Notes under the pieces: model-generated
Told to the model about the DNA's origin: nothing
What the model saw: the letters and a program-made list of their open reading frames with translations, nothing else
Database searches by the model: none
Source: Bradyrhizobium genosp. SA-3
Lineage (GTDB): Bacteria; Pseudomonadota; Alphaproteobacteria; Rhizobiales; Xanthobacteraceae
Direction of reading: 5' to 3'
Length of the DNA stretch: 64,000 nt
NCBI RefSeq assembly: GCF_004212635.1
Contig: NZ_PSRT01000030.1
Location: 1-64,000, forward strand
Part shown: one piece after another, positions 42,137-50,262 of the stretch
Layout: each line of letters opens with the position of its first letter
Position numbering within the stretch: position 1 is the first letter of the stretch
Made by a program: the position numbers and the translations under genes

Positions 42137-43141
42137 ATGCGGACGAGTTTGCGATTGGGCCTCGTGGTGATGGCGGCGGTGCTTGGCGGCAGCGGGATCG
42201 CCTCCGCGCAAGCTCCGAAGATCAAGCTCGGCTACGCCAAATGCGCGCACTGCCTGCCGATGTCGTTGATCCCGGGCATGGCGAAGAACGTCGAGGTCGA
42301 GGCCACCGGCTTCAACTCGGGCAATGACGTGCTCACTGCCCTGGTGTCGAAGAGCATCGACGTCGCGCAGGTGACCTATCTCCACTACATCACCGCACTC
42401 GACAAAGGTTTTGACGTCGTCGCCGTATCCGGCCAGATCAACGGCGGCTCGGAATGTCTCTCCTCCGCGAAGCTGAACCTGCCCCCCGAGGACTGGGCCA
42501 CCTTCAAGACGACCGTTGCGAGGGCGAAGAGCGACGGTCAGCCGCTCAAGGTCGCGGCGTCTCGCGGCAATGCGCAGGACATCCACATGCGCGGCGCGTT
42601 CCTCAAGCAGGGTGTCGATCCCAACAAGGACATCCAGTTCATCAACATTCCCAATCCGTCCGACCATCTCGCGGCGCTCCAGCGCGGCGAGGTCGACATG
42701 ATCTGTTCGGTCGAGCCGTTTGCCTCGCAGATCCGGCTGGCCGGTGCCGGCAAGCATTTTGTGCTGCCGTATGAGCAGGCTGCCGGAAATCTCACGAATC
42801 TGATCGTCACCCGTTCCGACGTGATCGCGAGCCAGCGCGCCGGCGTCCAGGGCGTCGTCAGCGCCGTGGTCGAGCTCGACAACAAGCTGATCGCCGACAA
42901 GGGACCGTGGGTCGAGGTCATCAACAAGCTCACCGGCCTCGACAAGACGGTCGCGACCGAGGCGCTGAAGAATGCCTCGCCCGATCCCGCGATCCATCGC
43001 TCGCAGACGCTGGCGATAGCCGCGATGATGCGCGACCTCAAATACATCTCAAAGGACGTCTCCGCGGAAGCGGAGAAGAACATGGACTATTCGTTCCTGG
43101 AGCGGACCACCGGAAAGGCCAAGAATGACCTCGGTTACTGA
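42137..43141 (+). CDS. NMT1/TauA-type ABC importer binding protein with an N-terminal CxxC
   Basis: A 334-residue protein with signal peptide at about 1-25 (LRLGLVVMAAVLGGSGIASAQA). The mature start APKIKLGYAKCAHCLPMSLIPGMAKNVEVEATGFNSGNDVLTALVSKSIDVAQVTYLHYITAL follows the NMT1/TauA pattern. YAKCAHC holds a CxxC rarely seen there, which could be a disulfide or metal site. FAS..RLAG and NPSDHLAALQRGEVDMICSVEPF are typical later motifs. It is the first gene of a five-gene operon. Confidence 0.9.
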   Translation: MRTSLRLGLVVMAAVLGGSGIASAQAPKIKLGYAKCAHCLPMSLIPGMAKNVEVEATGFNSGNDVLTALVSKSIDVAQVTYLHYITALDKGFDVVAVSGQINGGSECLSSAKLNLPPEDWATFKTTVARAKSDGQPLKVAASRGNAQDIHMRGAFLKQGVDPNKDIQFINIPNPSDHLAALQRGEVDMICSVEPFASQIRLAGAGKHFVLPYEQAAGNLTNLIVTRSDVIASQRAGVQGVVSAVVELDNKLIADKGPWVEVINKLTGLDKTVATEALKNASPDPAIHRSQTLAIAAMMRDLKYISKDVSAEAEKNMDYSFLERTTGKAKNDLGY

Positions 43142-43976
43142 CGTCTCGCCCGCGAGGCCGGCGTTCCGGCTGACGCGGGCGTTCCAGGGACTCGAACGCC
43201 TCGTGGTGCCCGCGCTGCTGATCGCAGGCTGGGAGGCCTTTGCCCGCAGCGGCATGCTTCCGCCCGCGCTGCTGCCGGCGCCGAGCGCGGTGCTGCATGC
43301 GCTCGGCGACTGGGTATTCGGCTTCGACGAGACCACGCAGACCTATTCCGGCCACTGGCTGCGCGACGCGCTTGCGAGTGCTGTTCGCGTCTTTGGCGGC
43401 TTTGCGCTGGCTAGCCTTCTCGGCATCCTCGCCGGCGTCGCCATCGGCTGGTCGCGCCTGTTCGAGAAGACGCTGGAGCCGACGCTGCAGATGCTGCGGC
43501 CGATTCCGCCGGTGTCGTGGATTCCGCTGGCGATCATCTGGTTCGGCATTGCCGACAAGCCGGCGATCTTCCTCGTCTTCCTCGGTGCCTTCTTTCCTGT
43601 GCTGATGAACAGCATCCATGGCGTCAAGACGGTGGACCACAATCTCGTGCGCGCCGGCGCGATGATGGGGGCGAACGGACGGCAGATGCTGACCGACATC
43701 GTCCTGCCGGCGGCGCTGCCATCGATCTTCGCAGGCCTGCGCATCGCGGTCGGCTCAGCCTGGATGCTGACGGTCACGGCCGAGATGGTCGCAGTCAGGA
43801 GCGGCCTTGGCTACGTGCTCTGGGATTCCTATTACTTTCTGCGCTACGACATCGTGCTCGCGGCAATGATCTCGATCGGGCTGCTCGGCTATCTCTCCGA
43901 CCTTGGCCTCAAGGCGATCATGGCGCGCGCGCTGCGCTGGCAGCAGACGACCACCGTGCAGGGTAGGGCGGGCTGA
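43125..43976 (+). CDS. NMT1/TauA-type ABC importer, permease
   Basis: A 283-residue membrane protein with six hydrophobic segments. The segment RPIPPVSWIPLAIIWFGIADKPAIFLVFLGAFFPVLMNSIHGVKTV is the SsuC/TauC signature, and the EAA loop reads NLVRAGAMMGANGRQMLTDIVLPAALPSIFAGLRIA. Its start overlaps the binding-protein gene by 17 bp. Only one permease is encoded, so it should homodimerise. Confidence 0.93.
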   Translation: MTSVTDVSPARPAFRLTRAFQGLERLVVPALLIAGWEAFARSGMLPPALLPAPSAVLHALGDWVFGFDETTQTYSGHWLRDALASAVRVFGGFALASLLGILAGVAIGWSRLFEKTLEPTLQMLRPIPPVSWIPLAIIWFGIADKPAIFLVFLGAFFPVLMNSIHGVKTVDHNLVRAGAMMGANGRQMLTDIVLPAALPSIFAGLRIAVGSAWMLTVTAEMVAVRSGLGYVLWDSYYFLRYDIVLAAMISIGLLGYLSDLGLKAIMARALRWQQTTTVQGRAG

Positions 43977-44752
43977 TGGCGGCAATCGAGCTTCGCAACA
44001 TCGTCAAGGTGTTCTCCGACAAGAGGCGCGGCCGCGACCTACTGACGCTGGACAACATCAATCTCGACATCGAGGCCAACGACTTCGTCTGCCTGCTCGG
44101 CCCCTCCGGCTGCGGCAAGTCGACACTCCTGAACATCATCGCCGGCTTCGAGCAGGCGACCTCCGGCCGAACGCTAGTGGATGGCAAGCAGGTCGAGCGG
44201 CCCGGCTCGGACCGCGGCGTGGTGTTCCAGCAGCCGACCCTGATGCCGTGGCTGACGGCGATCGACAACATCGCCTTCCACCTCAAGCTCAAGGGTATCC
44301 CCAAGGCCGAGCGCTACGACCGCGCCATGGAGTTCATCGATCTCGTCGGCCTGCGCGGTTTCGAGCACCACCATCCCTCCGAGATGTCCGGCGGTATGAA
44401 TCAGCGCGTCGGCATCGCCCGCGCGCTGCTGATGAACCCGAGCGTGATCCTGATGGACGAGCCGTTCGCGGCGCTGGATGCCCAGACCAAGCTCGAAATG
44501 CAGGAGGAGCTGGTCGCGATCTGGCAGAAGCGCCGCTGCACCATCGTGTTCGTCACCCACAGCGTCGACGAGGCGCTGGTGCTCGGCAACAAGATCGTGG
44601 TGATGACGAAGCGGCCGGGCCGGATCCGCGAGGCCGTCAATTTCGACCTGCCGCGCCCGCGCGACATCACCAGCCCCGGGTTCAACGACGCCAAGCGCCA
44701 CATCCTGGCTCTGATCCGGGAGGAGTCGACGCGCCTTGCGCAGGCGTCGTAA
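43976..44752 (+). CDS. NMT1/TauA-type ABC importer, ATPase
   Basis: A 258-residue SsuB/TauB-type ATPase with Walker A GPSGCGKST, Q-loop VFQQPTLMPWLTAIDNIAF, signature MSGGMNQRVGIARAL, Walker B ILMDEPFAALD and H-loop FVTHSVDEAL. The start overlaps the permease stop by one base (TGATG). The next gene, an arylmalonate-decarboxylase-like protein, starts 11 bp later. Confidence 0.94.
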   Translation: MAAIELRNIVKVFSDKRRGRDLLTLDNINLDIEANDFVCLLGPSGCGKSTLLNIIAGFEQATSGRTLVDGKQVERPGSDRGVVFQQPTLMPWLTAIDNIAFHLKLKGIPKAERYDRAMEFIDLVGLRGFEHHHPSEMSGGMNQRVGIARALLMNPSVILMDEPFAALDAQTKLEMQEELVAIWQKRRCTIVFVTHSVDEALVLGNKIVVMTKRPGRIREAVNFDLPRPRDITSPGFNDAKRHILALIREESTRLAQAS

Positions 44753-44762
44753 GGTTAAGGCC

Positions 44763-45494
44763 ATGCGCAAACGCCTCGGCATGATCACGCCGTCCTCCAA
44801 CTCGGTGCTCGAGCCCGTCACCAGCGCCATGCTGCATGGCGCCCCCGGCGTCACCGCACATTTCTCGCGCTTCCGCGTCACCGAGATCGCGCTCGATGCC
44901 GCTGCGTTGAGCCAGTTCGATGCTTCCGCCATGCTTCCGGCCGCGGATCTGCTGGCCGATGCCAAGGTCGACGCGATCGCCTGGAACGGCACGTCGGCGA
45001 GCTGGCTCGGCATCGGCCGCGACCGGGGCCTTTGCGAGGCGATCACGGCACGCACGGGCGTGCCGGCGACGACGTCGACGCTCGCCTGCATCGATGCCGC
45101 CCGCACGCTCGGTGCAAAGCGCGTCGGCCTGGTCTCGCCCTACACCGACGACGTGCAGCGGCGTATCGCCGACGTCTGGGCCGAGGAGGGGATTGCCTCG
45201 CATGCGGAGCGGCATCTCGGCTTGCGCGACAACTTTTCCTTTGGCGAGGTCACGTCCGCGACGATCGCGGAGATGATCCGCGCGGTCGCGGCAGACGGCG
45301 CAGACGCCATCGTCATCCTCTGCACCAATCTTGACGGCGCCGCGCTGGCCGCCTCGCTCGAACGGGAATTAGATATCACCGTGCTCGACTCGGTCGCGGT
45401 CACGCTGTGGCGGACGCTCGGCCTCGCCGGCGGCGACGTCACGGCCCTTGCGCGATGGGGCCGCATATTTCAGACCATGCCAGCCATCAAGTGA
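44763..45494 (+). CDS. Arylmalonate-decarboxylase / maleate-isomerase-like protein with a single catalytic Cys
   Basis: A 243-residue protein of the Asp/Glu racemase superfamily. It has GTS at 76-78 (AWNGTSASWLG) where racemases and maleate isomerases carry their first Cys, and a Cys at 187 (VILCTNLDG) for the second. Bordetella arylmalonate decarboxylase has the same Gly74/Cys188 arrangement. SPYTDDVQRRIADVWAEEGI also resembles that enzyme. A decarboxylase of a disubstituted malonate, or an isomerase with one Cys, is possible. It is followed 11 bp later by a hydantoinase-type gene, so the substrate may come from cyclic imide or amide opening. Confidence 0.85.
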   Translation: MRKRLGMITPSSNSVLEPVTSAMLHGAPGVTAHFSRFRVTEIALDAAALSQFDASAMLPAADLLADAKVDAIAWNGTSASWLGIGRDRGLCEAITARTGVPATTSTLACIDAARTLGAKRVGLVSPYTDDVQRRIADVWAEEGIASHAERHLGLRDNFSFGEVTSATIAEMIRAVAADGADAIVILCTNLDGAALAASLERELDITVLDSVAVTLWRTLGLAGGDVTALARWGRIFQTMPAIK

Positions 45495-45505
45495 CGGAGA
45501 CCTCT

Positions 45506-46915
45506 GTGACTCAGCTCGATCTCGCCATTCGCGGCGGCACCATCGTGACCGCCAGCGACGAGTTCCGCGCCGATATCGGCATTCGCGACGGTCGCATCGT
45601 CAGCATCGCCGAGCGCATCGAGGGCGCGGCGCGCGAGATCGACGCGACAGGGCTGCTCGCGCTGCCGGGCGGGATCGACAGCCACGTTCATATCTCGCAG
45701 CCCTCCGGCCCCGACGTAGTGATGGCCGACGATTTTGCGTCAGCGACGCGCGCGGCCGCCGCCGGCGGCAACACCATGGTGCTGCCCTTCGCGCTGCAGG
45801 AGAAGGGCATCTCGCTGCGGACCTGCGTCGAGAACTACCGCAAGCTCGCCGAGGGCGAGTGCTATATCGATACGGCCTTCCACCTCATCATCTCCGATCC
45901 AACCGCGGTCGTGCTCGGGCAGGAGCTGCCGGCCCTCGTCAAGGACGGCTACACCTCGTTCAAGGTGTTCATGACCTATGACGATCTCGTGCTCAGCGAC
46001 AAGCAGCTGCTCGAGGTCTTCGAGGTGGCGCGCCGCGAGGAGGCGCTGGTGATGGTCCATTGCGAGGGCTACGACGCCATCCGCTTTCTCACCAGCAAGC
46101 TCGAGCGCGAGGGCCACATCGCGCCCTATTATCACGGCACCTCGCGGCCCCAGGCGGTCGAACGCGAGGCGACGCATCGCGCCATCAGCCATGCCGAGGT
46201 GATCGGCGTTCCCATCATGATCGTGCACGTCTCGGGCCGCGAGGCGATGGAGCAGGTGCGCTGGGCCCAGCAGCGCGGACTGCCTGTTCATGCCGAGACC
46301 TGTCCGCAATACATGACGCTGACGGCCGACGACATGAAGGGCCTCAACATGGACATCACGGGCGCAAAGTACGTCTGCTCGCCGCCGCCGCGCGATGCCG
46401 AAAGCCAGCAGGCGATCTGGGAGGGCATCACGACAGGCGTGTTCCAGACCTTCTCCTCCGACCACTGCCCGTTTCGCTATGACGATCCCAAGGGCAAGCT
46501 GACACCGAATTCCCGCACGTCATTCCGTTGGGTGCCGAACGGCATTCCGGGTGTCGAGACGCGACTGCCGATCCTGTTCTCCGAAGGCGTCTCGAAGGGG
46601 CGGATCAGTCTGCAAAAGTTCGTCGAGCTGACCGCGACCAACCATGCGCGGATCTACGGCCTCTATCCGCGCAAGGGCTCGATTGGAATCGGCTTCGATG
46701 CCGACATCGTGCTGTGGGATCCGAAGCTGACAAAGCCGATCCGGCAGGCCGATCTGCACCACGGCTCGGACTATACGCCCTGGGAAGGCTTTGATGTCAC
46801 CGGTTGGCCCGTCACCACAATTGCCCGCGGCCGGGTCGTATACGAACAGGGCGAGATCGTCGGCGGCAAAGGCGCGGGTGAGGTGCTGAGCCGCGGCAAG
46901 TCGAGCCTGATCTGA
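45506..46915 (+). CDS. Hydantoinase/dihydropyrimidinase-type cyclic amidohydrolase
   Basis: About 469 residues. Metal and catalytic motifs are present: LPGGIDSHVHI (H60, H62), the carboxylated Lys K153 in YTSFKVFMTYDD, then VMVHCEG, IMIVHVSG and FSSDHCPF with the catalytic Asp. GTG 45506 has GGAG upstream; GTG 45491 is an alternative. The family opens cyclic amides such as dihydropyrimidines, hydantoins and imides. It closes the importer/decarboxylase-like operon, so the imported ligand is probably its substrate or a precursor. Confidence 0.92.
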   Translation: MTQLDLAIRGGTIVTASDEFRADIGIRDGRIVSIAERIEGAAREIDATGLLALPGGIDSHVHISQPSGPDVVMADDFASATRAAAAGGNTMVLPFALQEKGISLRTCVENYRKLAEGECYIDTAFHLIISDPTAVVLGQELPALVKDGYTSFKVFMTYDDLVLSDKQLLEVFEVARREEALVMVHCEGYDAIRFLTSKLEREGHIAPYYHGTSRPQAVEREATHRAISHAEVIGVPIMIVHVSGREAMEQVRWAQQRGLPVHAETCPQYMTLTADDMKGLNMDITGAKYVCSPPPRDAESQQAIWEGITTGVFQTFSSDHCPFRYDDPKGKLTPNSRTSFRWVPNGIPGVETRLPILFSEGVSKGRISLQKFVELTATNHARIYGLYPRKGSIGIGFDADIVLWDPKLTKPIRQADLHHGSDYTPWEGFDVTGWPVTTIARGRVVYEQGEIVGGKGAGEVLSRGKSSLI

Positions 46916-46956
46916 CCAGGCGCAGTCGCGCGGCGTCCAGTCTGGCGAGGACGCGG

Positions 46957-47895
46957 TCAGGGCATGCGGGATTTTGCCAGGACGCAGTGGACGCCCTTGT
47001 TGCCGTCGACCATCTGCGTAACCCTGAGGTCGGCGGCGATCGAGCAAAGCGTATAGGCGTCCTGCGCGCTGAGGCTGCTCCTCTCGCGGATCAGCGTGAT
47101 CATGTCGCGCAGCGCCGCCTTGGCCGCATCATCGAGGTCTTCATCGAATCCCATCGTGATCCAGTCGACCGCGGTTTCCGCGCGCGGGGAGGCGAGGCGA
47201 AGATCGCGCCGGATGTGGAATTCGAAGGTGCCGGTGAGCGCCGCCTCGATCGCGGTCAGGCAGACCTCGCCGTCGCCCTGCAACGCGTGGCCGTCGCCCG
47301 CGGAGAACAGCGCGCCCGGCACGAACACCGGAAAATACAGCGTGCTGCCGGCCCCAAGCTCCTTGTTATCCATGTTGCCGCCGAAGGCGCGCGGCTCCTT
47401 CGAGGACAGTCGTCCCCATGACGGCGGCGGCGCCACGCCGAAATTGCCGAAGAAGGGAGAGAGCGGCAGCTCCTGGCCCCAGGGAAGCTTTGCGACGTTG
47501 CGCGCACGGTCCAGCGGAATGTGGATGCGGCGGAACTCGGGAAAATCCTCCGGCAGGGTGCCGAGCGTCGGCACGTGCAGATTCCAGCCCCAATTGCAGC
47601 GCAGCTCGATATTCAAGACGCGCACTTCCAGCACGTCGCCGGGCTCGGCGCCTTCGACATGGATCGGCCCTGTGAGAAGGTGCGGACCGGGACCGCGGAA
47701 GGCGCTTGCCAGCACCTCCGCATGTCCGGGCACGACCTCATAGCCGAGCGACGGATCGGGCAGGTCGTCCGGCTCGCCCGAGAGTGCCTCGATGGTCACC
47801 CGGTCTCCGGATGCGATCCGGAGCACCGGCTTCAGTCGTCCGTCCCAGAGTCCCCACTGGACGTTTCCGGGTGTGGATCGCAGGACGTGGTCCAT
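46957..47895 (-). CDS. Acetamidase/formamidase family protein
   Basis: A 312-residue protein. It contains GPIHVEGAEPGDVLEVRVLNI, NWGWN, DRARNVAKLPWGQELPLSPFFGNFGVAPP and FGGNMDNKELGAGSTLYFPVFVPGALFSAGDGHALQGDGEV, all hallmark segments of the FmdA/AmdA metal-dependent amidases. The product would be ammonia and a short carboxylate. It is 4 bp after the NCS1 permease gene, suggesting co-transcription and that the permease brings in a nitrogen source degraded by this enzyme. It is convergent with the hydantoinase gene. Confidence 0.93.
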   Translation of the reverse strand: MDHVLRSTPGNVQWGLWDGRLKPVLRIASGDRVTIEALSGEPDDLPDPSLGYEVVPGHAEVLASAFRGPGPHLLTGPIHVEGAEPGDVLEVRVLNIELRCNWGWNLHVPTLGTLPEDFPEFRRIHIPLDRARNVAKLPWGQELPLSPFFGNFGVAPPPSWGRLSSKEPRAFGGNMDNKELGAGSTLYFPVFVPGALFSAGDGHALQGDGEVCLTAIEAALTGTFEFHIRRDLRLASPRAETAVDWITMGFDEDLDDAAKAALRDMITLIRERSSLSAQDAYTLCSIAADLRVTQMVDGNKGVHCVLAKSRMP

Positions 47896-47899
47896 GCCG

Positions 47900-49318
47900 C
47901 TAACTGCCTGCGCTGCTCGCAACGATCGAGGAGGGTGAGGTCGCGAACTTGCCGAGCCCGAGATAGACGAGGCCCGCCACGCCAATTCCGAACAGCCAGC
48001 TGAGGTCGGCGCCGCCGAGCAGGTTGATCGAGATCGGCCCCTGCAGCGCGCCGACGAGGCCGTCTTCAACCAGCCATCCGGCAACGAGGCCCGCGAAGAA
48101 GGCGATCGTGCCGGCCCAGTTGATGTCGCCATAGGCGCTGGTATCGGGCGAGCGGTAGAGCTCGGCGATGTCGATCTTGCCCTTGCGCTTGATGAAGAAG
48201 TCGGCGAGCACCACGCCCGCCCACGGGCTCATCCAAAGCAACAGGCTGATCATCCAGTTGTCGAACGCTTTCGCAAAGGACGGCGCGAAGATGAAGTAGA
48301 GCGTGACCAGATAGCCGGCGACGCCGACGATGACGGTGAGCCAGAAGCGCGAGAATTTCAGCCCGGCGCTCAGCGCTGCCAATGTCGCCGAATAGACGTT
48401 GAGGATGTTGGTGGCGATCGGACCGTGCAGCACCATCAGCAAGACGAGGATGCTGACCGGCCCGCCGAACACGGCGCTGACCATTTTTGCGGGATCGGTG
48501 TCCAGCGTTGTCGAGGCGATGGTCGCGCCGAGGATGCCGAGCCAGACCGTCGGCACGAACATGCCGACATAGCTGTACCAGAATACGGATTTCGACGGCA
48601 CGCTTCTGGGCACGAAGCGCGAATAGTCGGAGGCCCAGGTCACCCAGGAAATGCCCCAGCCGACCCCGATCGCGGTCATCAGCAGCGTCAGCATCGCCAG
48701 ATGTGCACCCGGAGGCAGCGAGGTCGTCAGGTTCCAGTTGACGACGCCGGGGCGCGTCCAGGCCAGCACGCTCATCAGCACCATGATGGCGATGGTCGGC
48801 GGCACTGTGTACTTCTCGAAGGTGCGTATCGCGTAGAAGCCGTAGATTCCGATCAGGACCTGCACGGCCATCACCAGCGTGATGACGACGATCTCGATGA
48901 ACCAGGTGTCGGGAACGCCGAACTGGCCAAGGATGCCCATCGAAACCTTGACCGGGAAGTAGGTGTTCACGCCGATCCAGCCCAGCGTCATCAGGAACAT
49001 CAGGATGCTCGGCAGGTAGGCGCCGCGGACCCCGAACGCGGACCGGCTCAGCACCATCTGGTTGACGCCGGTCTTGTGCCCCATCACCGTGAAGGTCGCG
49101 AAGATCGCGCAGCCGACGATGTTGCCGAGCACGATGACTGCGATCGTCTCCATCAGGCCGAGCTTGAGGATGATGCCGAGCCCGCCGAGCGCCCAGTTCA
49201 CCGGCGCGATGTTGGCGCCGGCCCAGATCCACATCTGCTGCGGACCGGTTGAGTCCCGGTCCGCATCGGGAATTGGCTCGATGCTGTGAATATCAGCGCG
49301 AAGTTCGGAATCCGTCAT
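47900..49318 (-). CDS. NCS1-family permease (cytosine/purine/hydantoin/allantoin transporter type)
   Basis: A 472-residue membrane protein with about 12 hydrophobic segments. The start MWIWAGANIAPVNWALGGLGIILKLGL and the segments MGHKTGVNQMVLSRSAFGVRGAYLPS and WGISWVTWASDYSRFVPRSVP are characteristic of NCS1 transporters of the CodB/PucI/Mhp1 group. GGGGGA precedes ATG 49318. A MarR-type palindrome lies 16 bp before the start codon, so the neighbouring MarR protein probably controls it. Substrates of the family are nucleobases, allantoin or hydantoins. Confidence 0.93.
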   Translation of the reverse strand: MTDSELRADIHSIEPIPDADRDSTGPQQMWIWAGANIAPVNWALGGLGIILKLGLMETIAVIVLGNIVGCAIFATFTVMGHKTGVNQMVLSRSAFGVRGAYLPSILMFLMTLGWIGVNTYFPVKVSMGILGQFGVPDTWFIEIVVITLVMAVQVLIGIYGFYAIRTFEKYTVPPTIAIMVLMSVLAWTRPGVVNWNLTTSLPPGAHLAMLTLLMTAIGVGWGISWVTWASDYSRFVPRSVPSKSVFWYSYVGMFVPTVWLGILGATIASTTLDTDPAKMVSAVFGGPVSILVLLMVLHGPIATNILNVYSATLAALSAGLKFSRFWLTVIVGVAGYLVTLYFIFAPSFAKAFDNWMISLLLWMSPWAGVVLADFFIKRKGKIDIAELYRSPDTSAYGDINWAGTIAFFAGLVAGWLVEDGLVGALQGPISINLLGGADLSWLFGIGVAGLVYLGLGKFATSPSSIVASSAGS

Positions 49319-49608
49319 GACATCCCCCAAATACGAAGCACACTTCGCATCATCGCAGCATAAATCGTGCCATGGGTTGCCGTGCTGCTGGAACAGGGCG
49401 TGCGCGCACATCAGATGCAGCGTCGCTCGCGCCGATTGCTGTTGAGTTTTCAAGTGTGCAGACCACTTCGCGCGCCGGCCCGCCGCGCCGCGTTCGCGGC
49501 AGCATTGCTCTGCTCAGGCCTGCCGCCACGAGGCGGAGGACGTTGCACGGCCGGGCAGCGGTACGATGATAAATTGAGCAGCCCAATTCAAAGCGGCAGC
49601 AGGTGCCG
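49319..49608. other. 290-bp gap between permease and marR genes
   Basis: I see no convincing gene here. It holds the upstream control region of the NCS1 permease operon, including the imperfect CGAAGCA...TTCG palindrome at 49334-49347. Beyond that the region shows nothing I can assign. Confidence 0.5.
49334..49347. promoter_or_regulatory. MarR operator candidate before the NCS1 permease
   Basis: CGAAGCACACTTCG differs in two central bases from the perfect palindrome CGAAGCATGCTTCG at 50201-50214. It lies 16 bp upstream of the permease start codon on the minus strand, overlapping the likely promoter. Confidence 0.65.
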
Positions 49609-50163
49609 CTAGTCGAATAGGGCAGCGGCACTGTCGCGACTGGGGTTGCCGGCCACGATGCGCTGCATCATCTCGATGAACAACGCCTGTTCGCGCTCGC
49701 TGAGATCGCCGAGCGTCGCGCGATGCGCCTGCCTCGCGGCGCCCTCGATCTTGACCAAGAGGGCAGCGCCGGCGGGCGTCAGACGACACAGCCGGGCGCG
49801 GCGATCGTCCTTGTTGACGGCGCGCTCGACCAGATTCCGCGCGGCGAGACGCTTCAACGCGCCGGTCGTGGTGGTCCGATCGAGGGCGATATCGGCCGCC
49901 AAAGTGGTCTGATCGTTTGTTTCGCGCACCGCCAGCGCCGAGAGCAGGCTGTATTGCAGCGGTGTGACCTCGAATTCGCCGCAGGCGTCCTGAAACAGCG
50001 CGACGTGAATCTGGTGCAGCCGCCGGATCAGATAGCCGGGCCGTTGCGACAATGGCCAGGGGCGATGCTTGTCCCCGCTGCGACTTTTCCTGGCTCGCCG
50101 CAATGCACGCTCTCCCAACCCAAAACTCCGTCGCGCATAGCTCGATTCGATCGGGTTCGCCAC
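49609..50163 (-). CDS. MarR-family transcriptional regulator
   Basis: About 184 residues. Residues 40-160 form a MarR winged-helix domain: YLIRRLHQIHVALFQDACGEFEVTPLQYSLLSALAV, LAADIALDRTTTTGALKRLAARNLVERAVNKDDRRARLCRLTPAG. The DRTTTTGALKRL recognition helix and DDRRAR wing are classical. GTG 50163 starts a basic N-terminus of about 35 residues without a clear ribosome site, so a later start is possible. It lies between the permease/amidase operon and a divergent amidohydrolase operon, each preceded by a CGAAGC-type palindrome. Confidence 0.92.
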   Translation of the reverse strand: MANPIESSYARRSFGLGERALRRARKSRSGDKHRPWPLSQRPGYLIRRLHQIHVALFQDACGEFEVTPLQYSLLSALAVRETNDQTTLAADIALDRTTTTGALKRLAARNLVERAVNKDDRRARLCRLTPAGAALLVKIEGAARQAHRATLGDLSEREQALFIEMMQRIVAGNPSRDSAAALFD

Positions 50164-50178
50164 AACGAGATCATGGCA

Positions 50179-50192
50179 CGAAGCTTGCTTTT
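50179..50192. promoter_or_regulatory. Weaker MarR site candidate
   Basis: CGAAGCTTGCTTTT matches 11 of 14 bases of the perfect palindrome 22 bp away, about two helical turns centre to centre. It lies just upstream of the marR start codon, so cooperative binding with 50201-50214 could give autoregulation. Confidence 0.45.
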
Positions 50193-50200
50193 GTCAAATG

Positions 50201-50214
50201 CGAAGCATGCTTCG
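50201..50214. promoter_or_regulatory. Perfect 14-bp palindrome, MarR operator candidate
   Basis: CGAAGCATGCTTCG is its own reverse complement. It stands between the divergent marR gene and the amidohydrolase operon, 48 bp before the latter's ATG. A near copy precedes the NCS1 permease. Confidence 0.75.
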
Positions 50215-50262
50215 TAATTCGAGAGCGAGGCAGCCGCCTGCGTAAGATCCAAGGAGAGCGCC

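Noticed and set aside
49350..49631. Short minus-strand frame in the gap before marR
   Set aside because: It overlaps the marR stop, has Arg/Ala-rich random composition and no ribosome site.
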